From contig OY751496.1 in assembly GCA_963565915.1 (NCBI GenBank), positions 3,574,654 through 3,638,653 of the forward strand: a DNA stretch of 64,000 nucleotides, written 5' to 3'. The notes beneath the pieces were generated by a model. That model was given only the letters and a program-made list of their open reading frames with translations. It made no database searches and was not told the DNA's origin. The first letter of the stretch is position 1. Each line of letters starts with the position of its first letter. Of this stretch, positions 22,551-33,268 are shown one piece after another. Source of the stretch: Entoloma clypeatum (Eukaryota; Basidiomycota; Agaricomycetes; Agaricales; Entolomataceae). Position numbers and translations under genes: made by a program.

Positions 22551-24459
22551 TAGTGATGTCCGGGCCGGGCTCGAAAGCCCTGAGCCGAGCCAAGCTGAGC
22601 CCTAAAAGCCCGGCCCAGGCTGAGCCCTTGTGAGGGCTTGAGAGGGCTCAAGGCCTGGCTTCGCTTCTCTCAAAGCCCAAATCCCAGGCTCAGGCCACGG
22701 CTTCCTTAATGGGCAATAAACAGGAACAAATAACATGGGTACCATGATGCGATTGGTTTGTTGATCGTTCTGAATCTTCTGACTACAGTGTTGCGACTTG
22801 TGCCACCTCCACAATGTTCAACGGACTAAATGGATTGCCGTCCATCGCGCTCGGCGATGTTCAATTTCGACTTTTGCCCCCGATCGATATGATGGATCCT
22901 TTTCGAGCTCTATAGCTTCCGGTATGTTCCTATCGCAATATGCTTCAGGAACTGTGCTAGGTCTCTTTCAGTATTCTCAAAGAATTCCGGCTCTTGTGCA
23001 ATACAAATCCCCGCTCATCACTCACAAAATGTCGGAACATAAGAAACCAAAACCTATATGTGGTGAGATATCATTGGGAATTTGAAATTTGTGAAAGTAC
23101 TAAAAGTCCTGAGGAGAGAACAAAGACTCAGGCTATCCCTCCCCCTTAACGCGATATCACGACGCCAAAGAAATGAGGTTGATCCTTCAAACATCGTCTC
23201 CACCAACCGCATCTCAAAGCCGTCAAATCGTTCGCACGGCTTCGACTACCCCACTCAATTGACTGCAAATGGACTACATAAGCCTAGCCCCGAAAACCCG
23301 GGCGAGACTGCAAAAGGGACTGGTGAGTTCTTGCTCTCTACGTATGTACAATGGTTTGATGTCTTACTCTGAACAACTTCTAGAACTCATCCGAACACTC
23401 AAGGATGCAACAAAACCAGACGGCGAAGCGGTCAACACTGATGGAGGATTGAAGGATGCGAGAGAGATGGATTGGCCAGACTCACCATCCCAGGTTCCAA
23501 AGCAACGAAGCGCGCCCATAGTGGCGATGGTGCCAGTGGAGACGAGCTGCGTGACATGGTCCAAGTCAAACGGCTGCAGGTATGTTCATTATCATCTCGG
23601 CATTGCTGTGCTGTGCTGACAATATCAGCTCCGGCCTGCAGAATTTACTCTCGACGACGCCGATGACGATGTCGAGGAAAGTGAGACCATTGGCGAAGAT
23701 CGAAGTACACGCTTGAGCACCAGACCAGCGAGATCAAATTCCATGAGATCATGGGCGACGGTTGAAGAGGTGGAGGATGAAGATGCACCAGTACCAGTGT
23801 CCCATCGTAAGTCCAGGATCTATGGTATTTTCCCCATTACGTTTGGGTTTTTTGTTGAGTGCTATCCAGGTTCATGCAGAGCTGCGCGCGCTCCACGCTC
23901 TCCCTCACCCAATATCGAAATTCAAGATGTTAACAACATCAAGATGACGAAAACCTCAGGCTGCCCTCCCGACATCAAACATTTTTTCTCTGACATTGTG
24001 AAGGAAAATGACAAGAGAAAAAGGAGATGCCGCATATGTTCACAGTATGTAATGCTATATCCGCATTATTCAATTATACTATATTTCTTCGTAGAATAAA
24101 ACCAAAACTTCTTGTTGCCGATACTTCAACACTTCGCCGTCATATGCAGAGTGAGCACAAGGTTTGTCAAGTGCTCCCAGCTCTCCGCTGCCTGGTCTTA
24201 TAGTATTTCAGATTGACTGTGTTGTAAAGAATTTCTGCTGATTCAATAGCACTCCCGTGCAAGGTGTGTTACTACTGTTTACGATCTTATGCACATCTTG
24301 GATGTTTTTCAGCAATAAGCCCAGGCCTGAAGCCCTGGCTTGGGCTTGGCTCAGGGCTTTGCGGGCTCAGGGCCTGGCCTGAACTTTTCCCAAGCCCGAG
24401 CCTGTCAAAGCCGAGCCCAAGCCCGGGCTTCAGGCCCAAGCCGAGCCCGGACATCACTA
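22551..24459 (+). mobile_element. hAT DNA transposon inside copia gag
   Basis: A 1909 bp element starting TAGTGATGTCCGGGC and ending with the inverse (GCCCGGACATCACTA). An exact 8 bp duplication ATTGTATC flanks it (22543-22550 and 24460-24467); 8 bp is diagnostic of hAT. Both ends carry 120-150 bp rich in short GC words (AGCCCGG, GGGCTTG, GCCCAGGC, GCTCAGGGC) in both orientations, as subterminal repeats. The internal plus-strand gene encodes only the N-terminal BED zinc-finger part of a transposase, so the copy is a deletion derivative. Confidence 0.92.
23030..24165 (+). pseudogene. hAT transposase, N-terminal BED-finger fragment
   Basis: Plus-strand exons with small introns. One intron starts GTATGTTC after VQVKRLQ (about 23580) and ends at a CAG (about 23630), joining an acidic Ser/Thr-rich segment (FTLDDADDDVEE). 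A later exon has DIKHFFSDIVKENDKRKRR and CRICSQ; a second intron (about 24043-24093) joins it to TSTLRRHMQSEHK. Together C-x2-C and H-x4-H form a BED-type zinc finger, the DNA-binding domain of hAT transposases. The catalytic and dimerisation regions are absent before the right terminal repeats begin near 24310. Confidence 0.7.
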
Positions 24460-25172
24460 ATTGTATCACTCATTGTGTCGTCCATATCCACATTTTTAAA
24501 GGCTACATGAACTTCTTTTAACTTGTTCAGATGTTTCGCAATGTCATCCCCCTCGAAAGCCTTTGTTTCGAATAATCGACGTTGTATTTGGATGGCAGTA
24601 TGGGGCCCCTTCGGATTGTAAACTTGTTGAAGGGCTTCCCACATGCATTTAGCTGACTTCTCGCTCTCAACGTGAAAGGACAGGTGAGACTTTATGTTTT
24701 TATGATTAAGGGTTTGTATAGAGAAGTCATTTTGCTCCCAGATTGCTTGATCTAGGGGCCGATCACTGCCTGGTTTGAGCAGAGTCCCAGTTACATATCC
24801 GAGAACACCAATCGACCCGAAGAGCATGTGCATAGACGCGCACCAGGAGCGATAATTTTCACCATTGAAGGGGTTCGAAACGCGAGCGAGAGAGCCGAGA
24901 TTTCGGAGGTCGATTTTTGTCAAGGTGCCATCGGCCAGAGGGGTCTGCGAAATGGGAGTAAATAGTGGGGTTGGAATGTGACCTTGATTTTGTTGTGGAT
25001 ATGGGGCGAGAGGTTGAGTCGGAACTTGAGTAGATGAGCCAGAAGCATTGTTATACATGTTCCAAGTCAAAATATGGGGTTACAAGCAAAATGAAAATTT
25101 GGAGGATGAATTAGAAAAAGAGCAAGCTATATTGTCGATACAGCCTCGTGGGTTACACTGGTCAATTACAGG

Positions 25173-25187
25173 CCGGGGCCCATAACT
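25173..25187 (-). promoter_or_regulatory. copia primer-binding site, half-tRNA initiator Met type
   Basis: Immediately inside the 5' LTR, the minus strand reads AGTTATGGGCCCCGG. The GGTTATGGGCCC-like core is complementary to the anticodon stem-loop of initiator tRNA-Met (which contains the CAT anticodon in ...GCCCATAAC...). This is the arrangement known from Drosophila copia, where an internal cut of the tRNA gives the primer, rather than the 3' CCA end. Confidence 0.65.
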
Positions 25188-25331
25188 TGTTGATAGGTAA
25201 GGGTGAGGAATGCGCTTAGAAGCGGACCAGTGAGGAGGCGATCTGGGGTGTGTACATATATTTGGTCATGTCTGTTTATCAACTATATGTACTGATTACC
25301 GTTTGGCTTGTGGTACGATCGTGCGTCAACA
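25188..25331 (-). repeat. copia 5' LTR (144 bp)
   Basis: The right, 5' LTR by element orientation. It shares the LTR core with 18602-18765 and is 20 bp shorter through two indels. The duplication AGTTG follows at 25332. Confidence 0.92.
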
Positions 25332-25336
25332 AGTTG

Positions 25337-26761
25337 CAGCCTAATTACAAGCTTACAACTTTTATACAATCCGTAGATTCAGCACACATGCCAACCACAG
25401 AAGACCTTTTCCGTGCATTCGGAATGTATTCGGAATGTATCTTGTTGAATGTCGGGTGCCGCTCGCAGTGTGGTGGGGAGATTATTGCGAAACCAATATT
25501 ATAGAGGTGTATAGTCCGGATCTGGCAGACAGCTCTCGCAGTGCGATTATTCGGATTTAACGACCACATCAGCATATATAGGATCAAGGTGCAAGGCAGG
25601 AGTGCCTAGCACCTTCGCTGAGACCTTTTCATCCGACGTCCTAGGAGCCACTGTGACGCTGCTGAATCTCGGTCCAGTAATCCCACCTGCCGTGCATTCC
25701 CTAACAGGCGACCGGACAGATCCTCTCGTCCGAGTAACGACAAGAGCTCCGAGCCATTCGCGATGGTGTGGCAAATGCCGTACAAAAAATTGAGGATCAG
25801 ACTGGTAGACATCAAGCTCAAATTCGTAGGCTTCAAAACGAGCGCCGTCCTTGCCAAACACGTCCTGGAATCTTCTTTGACAGCGCGGACCAGAGGTTGG
25901 TACGAGGTTAGTACTAATTTGAAAGGCTCCGTACAAATGGTGTGCCCCAGATGGAGGCAAGTCGCGCTGGTCACGACCGGGTTATGGAAGCGCACCGTAG
26001 TTGGCTTCAAATCCGGAGTCCGGACAGAAGGTTGACTTCGCAAGCAGACTTGCTTGCTATGCAGCCACTGTTGCGATGAAGACGCCGTTGTCAGGTGTAT
26101 CGGCGACACTGGCCACGGTCACACTGTCGTCATTTTCGACCCAAATCGAACGCCTCACAATTGGAGGGCATCATTCTCTGCTCCTCGCTGTCTGCCGGCA
26201 TCCTCTCTCCACATTATGTTCTCTGTAATCCCTCCATCTTGACGGCGTTCTAATCCTCGGTGGTTCGAACGACTACGCGTCCACTGTCAAGCGTCCCGGC
26301 GCTCCCTGGGGCACAACTCTATCGGCTCAAACTTTCAAACATCAAAGTCACCATCCCCACTGCACGTGCGATTTCTTTCCCACTGTGGATCCATCTCGCG
26401 ACTTGTGAACGGGCCCTAGCAGATACCGTTCACGATCCCATCGACCTTGCCCACCACACTTCGGCACCTCGAATCCCTGTATACCGCTCCCGCCCAAGGT
26501 AGCAGCCCTATGGCCGTCTTTCTTCGATCATTGATCGCCCCTTCCCTTTCCGAAACTCCAGATACAGGACCCACTGGCACATGGCTGTAGAGCACCACCG
26601 AGTGCTTGTTATGTCTGGGGTCCAGGTGTGAGAGTTTGACAGTGCTGGCATTGACGAGCTTGTGAGGCTGCGCGATATACCTGCGCACGGTGAAGAAACT
26701 TTGAAGACGACGGCCTTCCCTGGTTCGCTCGTGCGTCGGGTCGAGGGGGGCGCGCTGGTCC
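25337..26761 (-). other. Inter-element segment with unassigned coding-like stretches
   Basis: Between copia and Plavaka lie two minus-strand stretches that look like protein but match no family I know. One is 25960-25547 (with FVRHLPHHREWLGALVV). The other, about 26760-26560, reads FFTVRRYIAQPHKLVNAS and LSHLDPRHNKHSVVLYSHVP and ends at a possible GTATCTG donor; a downstream segment near 26480 follows an acceptor TATACAG. They may be exons of a host gene disrupted by the Plavaka insertion. No start codon or complete structure could be set. Confidence 0.3.
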
Positions 26762-26924
26762 CCCCATCAGGAAATTCACACTTTTAATTTCAACTTTTTT
26801 GACTTTTTGGCTTTATAACGGTCACTCCTAAAGTCAAAAGTTTGTAAAGTAAAATAGTATCTCGAGGTGCCATAAAAAGTTGAAAAAGTTTGTAAAGTTA
26901 ACAAAGTTTGTAAAGTAATGTCTG

Positions 26925-29900
26925 TTAGTTAGGAGCCTGAAGGAGTTCATGTGCATGATAGTCAACGAAATGATTCACAAAATATGACTTAAACGAATCA
27001 AGAGCATCAATATAACTGAAGTCTTCAGGTAGAAAGCCAGTACCATATCGTGGAATAAGATGTGCACCTCGAACAATTGAATCGAGATGTATTACCTCAA
27101 TTGTGGGCTTCGCTCCTGAGATTTCTGGCTTGACAACCCACATGCCAGTTACATCATCAGGCTCTTCCGATACTGGCACAAACCAATTGACCAGCGCACA
27201 AGGGAATTCTTTGTGCAGTTTTGGATCATGATATAAAAAGAAGAGCAAAACGCGCGCGACCAGCATGCCATTCAAGGCAGATCCTTCGTCATCTGAAACT
27301 GTAACAAATACAGTATCAAACCGACGGTTTCCTCTCCATGTGGGATTTGCGCGAATCCGCTCTTGGTACATGCCATGAGAGCCACAGAGGTCACTTGGAG
27401 CATAGAAGGAGGCTACTGCTGAGTGGAATACATGGATTTTCGAGGAGAATTCGGGGAGAGACAGAGGAAAGTCATCGTAATCATGATGGCGCTGAGCATA
27501 GACAAATTGTCGGAGGGCCATAGGAAAACCAGGTTGATTGATATGGGCAGCAAGAGCGTCCAGACTAGTTGGGTAGCTTCGTTCTGCAACACTCATGAGC
27601 AACAGTTGTAATATCATAGTACATGTTCTACAAACCATGCGTAACGGCCAATGTAACTTGAGCGAGTGCCTGAGGGGCAGACAATGGACCTCCGTCATCG
27701 TCGATGTCACTATCATCATTGCTTTTACTGTCATCCTCGTCGTGAATGCCATATGGGAGGATGTCAGGTGGATCACCATTGGCAAGTGACGAGATGTACT
27801 GCGACGTTGTGCCATTGAGCATGCCACGGTTACGAAAAATGCTACGTAAGGCCGAGAGTTTATCTAATCGAGATATAGTTTTGACCATCTGCGGCAGTGG
27901 ATTGTGATGGCTTGAGCGCCGCCAAGTCTCTTTGACGGCAGGTTTGTGCTGAGATTCCGTTAACGTCGAGCAGAGGCCATTAGGAGAGGCGTAGAGCTCA
28001 ATTTTCATAAGATAGTGAAGGAGAGAATGTTGGCGAGGGAGGGATACAGAGTTGCGGGCACCAGTCGTTATGAAGATGTTCCGAAGGTCATGAAATCTTC
28101 CGAGGTGTTGTCGGAATCTTTGAAGGTCTGGGGTAGTGATGGCATTCCGACGGACCAGATAGCAGCATTCCACAAAATGTAAAATGCATGTAACCATATC
28201 ATCGGGAATAAGACCAGTGATAGCGGGGATATAAACCTAGATAGAATATGCATATTAGATAAAAAAAGGCGATGACTACGAATAACGCTCACCTTCATCA
28301 AAGCCTTCGAGTCATTCCCTGTCCATTGAGTGAAATCCCGCCCATCTGGAAACCGTCGTAGGCCAGGAAATACAGGAACTGCAGAAACACTGTACATATT
28401 GTTAATTGGTTAAGCATGATAGCCGACACAGGGTACACACCGTCGGTCAATCTCCTGGATATAGTGTAGAGCTCCCGAGTTGCCGTGCGTAACTTTCAGA
28501 TAGTCTTCAACCCAGGCGACGAGGTGGTCTTGGAACACCCCCTTAATCAACTGATGGAGGATGTCCGGTGTCATAAGCTTATGGATATCTGCTCTGGGAA
28601 AGTAACGTGTAAACGGCTGTCAAAGTTTCAGAGCGCGAGGGAAAAAGAATGATGAAAAACTCACCGTAACATCATCACGGACACCATAATTATCCCAGAT
28701 AGTGCCCGGATCAAAGTTTTTAAGAAGAAACTCGGTCTTCTCTTGGGAGCGCAAGTTGGCATTCGGATCGTCCAAATTCTCGGGAGGAGCTTCGCATCTA
28801 GGCAGGTGTGTAAGTACAGTATCCATAGCAGAGTAGAGTGCAGTACATTGGGCACCAGTACTGGACAATCGTAGTCAACCAGACCTGTTCAGGGTAGTCC
28901 GCAATATATGGACCAAGCGAAAAGATAGCACGGCGGTAGTGTCCATCTGGACAGCGCACAACCTCGGGTGTCGTCATTGATGGTCGTAGAGAGGAAAAAA
29001 TATATGCCAAGCATGCATGGTAGAGTTGTCGACAGAATGTCTGATATTCAACCCTACCTCGATGCTTTCGGGTTGCTGAACTCTCTTAAATAAAAAAGCA
29101 TGCTCGTTACCAGGGAAACTCACTTTTCGGAATGGGGAGAAGCGCAATTGGCTGCAATCCTTGGGAATGTGAGCGTCGTGTCAGATTATCCATGTTGCCA
29201 AGCCCAGCATACACAGGGTGGAACTCCTGATGTCCTGTTGCGACAGACACAGTTGTTTTGTCACTACCAACAACAATCGGCACAAGCATCGCCCCTTGTG
29301 CCTCCGGATTTTCACGAAGAATAGTATCCTGACAAAAATCAGGTTACGGTAATTGGCGGAACAAAAAAAATCTTACCGCTTCTTGCCAGGCCCAAGCACC
29401 CGACATCAGGTTTGACCATACACGGTCCTTTCTTCCATTAAACTGCATATAAGGGACATAATCGAAATGACCATGAAGGTCTGGTGAAGCGAGCTGGTCC
29501 TGCAAGACGAGGCGCGGATCACGGAAGCAAAGCTCATAAGATTGAAGTGCCCATTTCGGAGGCGTTCCAGGGAACCGGGGGCCAGTATAACAAAATCGAA
29601 CAGTTTTCCATGGTACCGGACCTGCCTTAATGGAGTCGATGGTTCGGTACACCTGGTCCGCGGTACTCCAAGGTAGACCGTCAATGTTACCTCCAGCATG
29701 CATAGTCGTAGCAAGCCAGAAGTCCAACGCCCGGTTGATCTCGGATTTTGAGCTCTGAAGGTTCGAGAAGTGAATGTCGGCAAATTCGAAGTCAAGGCGA
29801 TTTGAGAAGGGGTGCCACGGGTTGGATGGCGTTGCATCTACCGGAGTTAGTGGGGGTGGTTGATAGCCAGGCAGTGCCGTTTTGCCGTTTTTCTCGCATG

Positions 29901-30114
29901 GAATAGCTAAGGAAACCGGATGAGCATCGCTTAAAACCTTTTGAAACTAAATACACTTACCGTCAAGGCCTTGATGTGATACGACTGTGAAATCCCTTGA
30001 GAACTTCTTTTTTTCCCTTGTAGCGAAGTTAGGTTGGTGCTTTGATTTGACGTGTGTAGTGAAACCACGGTAGGTGATAAAGGACTTTCCGCACAGTGCA
30101 CATTGATGAGACAT
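26925..30114 (-). CDS. Plavaka transposase
   Basis: Multi-exon gene; start ATG 30114 (MSHQCALCGKSF), giving a C2H2 finger C-x2-C-x12-H-x4-H at the N-terminus. Exons then give NPWHPFSNRLDFEFADIHF, VRFCYTGPRFPGTPPKWA and RVWSNLMSGAWAWQEA (29727-29380), LVPIVVGSDKTTVSVATGHQ (about 29290), RCPDGHYRRAIFSLGPYIAD (about 28950), HKLMTPDILHQLIKGVFQDH (about 28560-28500), FPDGRDFTQWTGNDSKALM (about 28320) and a long last part with RRFDTVFVTVSDDEGSALNG, FPCALVNWFVPV, GMWVVKPEI and VIHLDSIVRGAHLIPRYG. Both the order and many blocks match Plavaka transposases of basidiomycetes, DDE/RNase H-fold enzymes of the CMC group. Introns of about 50-60 bp with GT..AG separate the blocks. No stop or frameshift was noticed that splicing could not explain, so the gene may be functional. 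The stop is at 26925. Confidence 0.85.
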
Positions 30115-31825
30115 GAGTGGTGGTCGGAGGACTAGGAAAGATGGCGTGAGAGCATAGATTTCATCAGGAAAATTTACTAACTCAAAAGTCCGACAGAATT
30201 TGCTGATGTGTTGTCCATTGCCACGTCACCCCGACTCAAACCTGAACCTGCGCTGCTTCCTCTTGCCATCCCAAATATGCCGACTACACGCTCCCGTGGT
30301 GACAGCAACAAAACGACTGCCAATAAATGGGCTGTCAGTGATGCTCTGACCGACACCGAAAGCAATGTACAGACCACAAAGAGAGCCAAAAAAGCTACGG
30401 GTCGTAGCCAGAATCAGCAACGCCGCTCTGCCTCACCAGTAACTCCTCCTACGGGACCACGCAAACGTACCAATGAGCATCCTGGCCATCTTGTCAGAAA
30501 GAAACAACGTACCAAAGCTGAAGTGGCCGCCGAAAAGGCCAAGAAGGAGGCCAAAGCCAAAGCTGCTGTAGCTGCTAAATCAGATGCAGTGGCTCAGCTT
30601 GTCGAGATGGAGGTTGACCAAGAGCTTGAGAAAGCGGCGAGGCGCCAGCGAGTCTTACGGCGCCAGCCAAGCGTCTTCAATGTCACAGCCGATACCAGTG
30701 GCGAACAATTCCACTGGAGCGAAACAGAAGTTGATGATGGATCGGATAGCAATGATGAAGACGAACTGACCCCAACCGGCCGTGGGGGCGCGGCTGGGTC
30801 TAAACAAGTGAAGGTAAGCGAAATCTACATTAACGGCAGGTCAACAGAACTAAACGTACCCCAATAGGGACGTAAGCCCAAGGATAAACGAGCGCTGCTT
30901 GCCCAAGTCGCAGAGCAGAAGGAAGTGGTGAGGGGGAAGAAAGGCGGTGTGAAAAAAGGGTGAGTTTGGAATCTTTGGATTACCCGGTGTTATGTCAACA
31001 GCCGAATCAAAACGTGACACTGACAGGGTAACGTTCCTACCTCTCGCAAGTGGACTCAAAGAAGGTTTGAAGGAGAAGGCGAAGCTCAACCACGGTCTCA
31101 TCCAAGACGACTCCATGGTCGGCGGACTCAACGATGAGGATGCATTGTCTTCCCGGCCGCAGTTCGAGAAAAGGAAGCGAGGGCATGTAAACACGGTAAG
31201 CACGCGTTTTCATGCATATTCATTTTGTATTCACTGCCGGTGGGTCATCTATAGGTCGTCACATCCATTTCCGATTCCAATGACAGTGGAAATGAGTCGA
31301 CTCCTGTTCGTGGCTCAAACGCAAACAAGGCGAGAGGTCCCACTCAAACAAACAAGGTACGTACTTGCCTATCTATCTTTCTCATATTGTTTTGATCCTC
31401 GATAGACTGTCTACAAGGTACCGGCTGAGCGCAAGCCCATCGCCAAGATGGGAAAGCTCAAAGCGGCCATTGTGCCAAAAGCGTCAAGCCGCATCAACAC
31501 CATCAAGTCGGAAGTAGTTGAGCCACCATCTGCGCTCGTCAATCAAATCAAATCGGCACGACGATTTACAGATTTGCCTATCCCATTTCGCAATTCGGCG
31601 CTGGTGAAGCAGTTCCGCGCGACTTGTTATCACGCGTGGATGGCCTCTGACGACCATTTCGATGGCTGTTCCCTTGAATCAGATCACCTCCTTAAGATTG
31701 TTCGTGAAGCCTTTCAGAAAACATTTCCAGATGTACAGTATAAACCTGTTCACAAAGACGTTTTCCACCACACCGTTCGTATAAATATATTATCTTGACA
31801 ATAGTACTTATTCTTATCACGTTTT

Positions 31826-32051
31826 TGTGAGGATCTCCTCTCTCTCTCTCCATGCCTCTCCGTACGGGCTCCCGCTCTCCTTGTCTATCACTACGTCTCT
31901 CGGTGACAGTCGCCGTGTCTTGCTATCGCCGTGTCTCTGTAGTCAGTAGAGTAGGGGTTTCCTAGGGGTTTCCCTATTCCAGAGAGTATATATAGGGTAT
32001 GTACCTAGCCATATCCCTTAGCTAGATCTTCTCGTTCGCTGTGTCATAACA
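31826..32051 (+). repeat. gypsy-1 5' LTR with promoter
   Basis: 226 bp, starts TGTGAGGATC and ends GTCATAACA. A TATATATA box lies at about 31987-31994; about 30 bp downstream is AGCTAGATCT (32020-32029), the likely transcript start judged from its match to the primer site. A CT repeat lies near the left end. Confidence 0.95.
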
Positions 32052-32053
32052 TC

Positions 32054-32063
32054 AGATCTAGCT
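32054..32063 (+). promoter_or_regulatory. gypsy-1 self-complementary primer site
   Basis: AGATCTAGCT, two bases after the LTR, is the exact reverse complement of AGCTAGATCT at 32020-32029 in the LTR, just where the mRNA should begin. In Tf1 and sushi-type elements the 5' end of the mRNA folds back on such a site and is cut to prime reverse transcription. No tRNA 3'-end match was evident. Confidence 0.75.
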
Positions 32064-32176
32064 CCCTCAACGACCAGGTCCGCTTTTTTATCGAAAAAGC
32101 CGCCGTCCTCGTCGTTCCTCCACCTCTACATCCATCACACTGCATCCCCCGCATCATTCCCATTCCGCCACCAACT

Positions 32177-33268
32177 ATGGCCGACCCCACGTCCATCCTC
32201 AGCTCTGGCATCAACGCCATTCTCGATACAATCAACAACCTTATTCCCACGTGGCAGGGGGCCGCTCAGGCTCTCGATCACTCCGCCCAGGCGGTTACGC
32301 AAATCGCACTCAACACCCAACACCCACAACCGATCCACGTCACCGTCCAGCAGGCCCCTACGACTATCCAGGTGCCTCTCCCCGACGAGTTCAAGGGGGC
32401 AAAGGAGAAGGCCGATGGGTTCATCCGGCAGTGCAACCTTTACTTCACGAGGGTTCGCATCAACAACGATGGAGAGAAGATCGCTACGGCCCTCGCGCTC
32501 ATCAAGGGGGAAAGCGCAGGCACGTGGGCGGACACGCAGTTAGAAATGATACAGGAAGGCTTGAACGGCGCATCGACGACCTGGCCCACCTTCTGTACCA
32601 CCTTCAAGAGTCAATTCGCGGACAGCAGCCCGAAGCAGACAGCAGTGAGGAAGTTGAAGGCGCTCTTCATGGGTTACAAGACGGCGGAACAGTACAACAC
32701 ACTGTTCAACAGCCTCAAGAACGCGACGGGATGGAACGAGGAGGCTCTGATGGATCAATACAAGAAGGGGCTTACGGATTCCTTGAGGGGAAGGATTTAC
32801 AACTGCGAGGTGCTCCCGAAGACGCTCAAGGATTGGCAGGAACGCGCGGACCGCCTCGACCGGCAGGAACAAGAATTCAAGTCCTCGATGACATTATCGA
32901 CCTTTGCACCCCAGAACCGGAGGACTTGGGAATACTCCAATACCCGCGATACTACTACTCGCCAACAGCCGACCCACGACTTTTTGTCCAACAACGAACT
33001 ACCTCCCCAGAGGAACAACGTCTCACCCTCGGCCAATCCACCTGCGCAACACGCTCGACCAGCGCATGCCCCGGTGACATCTGACGCGATGGACATTGAT
33101 CGCACCTCTCGCCGCCCACCACCGATCTGCTTCAAGTGCCAAAAACGCGGCCACTTTGCTCGCAACTGCACTGCCACCATCCGCGTCACGAACATTGCCG
33201 ACCTCGACTTATGCAGCGCCGAGGAAATGAGGGCAATCGCGGAGGGACTTAAACAACGGGGTTTTTAA
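32177..33268 (+). CDS. gag: gypsy-1 Gag
   Basis: 363-residue Gag. It has a capsid-type core (PLPDEFKGAKEKADGFI, FTRVRINNDGEKIATALALI, KQTAVRKLKALFMGYKTAEQ), matching the retrotransposon gag family, and one C-x2-C-x4-H-x4-C nucleocapsid knuckle (CFKCQKRGHFARNC) near residue 320. It assembles the particle that holds the RNA. The ATG at 32177 is the first good start after the leader. The frame ends with TAA at 33266-33268, directly after the slippery string GGGTTTT. Confidence 0.95.
   Translation: MADPTSILSSGINAILDTINNLIPTWQGAAQALDHSAQAVTQIALNTQHPQPIHVTVQQAPTTIQVPLPDEFKGAKEKADGFIRQCNLYFTRVRINNDGEKIATALALIKGESAGTWADTQLEMIQEGLNGASTTWPTFCTTFKSQFADSSPKQTAVRKLKALFMGYKTAEQYNTLFNSLKNATGWNEEALMDQYKKGLTDSLRGRIYNCEVLPKTLKDWQERADRLDRQEQEFKSSMTLSTFAPQNRRTWEYSNTRDTTTRQQPTHDFLSNNELPPQRNNVSPSANPPAQHARPAHAPVTSDAMDIDRTSRRPPPICFKCQKRGHFARNCTATIRVTNIADLDLCSAEEMRAIAEGLKQRGF

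Larger units (their letters stand above)
22186..25070 (-). pseudogene. copia gag, split by a hAT element
   Basis: The gag reading frame starts at ATG 25070, close to the primer site. It has the copia-type capsid pattern (LFGSIGVLGYVTG, WEQNDFSIQTL, ALQQVYNPKG). It is cut at 24459 by the hAT insertion and resumes at 22542 with LPPTWDNITDIYL and a C-x2-C-x4-H-x4-C zinc knuckle (CGYCNIPGHTWDNC, ending near 22186). Removing the hAT element and one duplication copy restores a single frame across the junction. Confidence 0.85.
18602..25331 (-). mobile_element. Ty1/copia LTR retrotransposon, decayed
   Basis: A minus-strand element bounded by LTRs that start TGTTGA and end TCAACA, with a 5 bp duplication AGTTG on both sides (18597-18601 and 25332-25336). 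The order along the minus strand is 5' LTR, primer site, gag, protease, integrase, reverse transcriptase, RNase H, purine tract (GAGGGGGAG next to 18766) and 3' LTR. Integrase before reverse transcriptase is the diagnostic copia order. The LTRs differ by two indels (5 and 15 bp) and some point changes, so the insertion is old. A hAT element (22551-24459) sits inside gag. Coding frames carry stops and frameshifts, and catalytic residues are lost. Confidence 0.95.
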
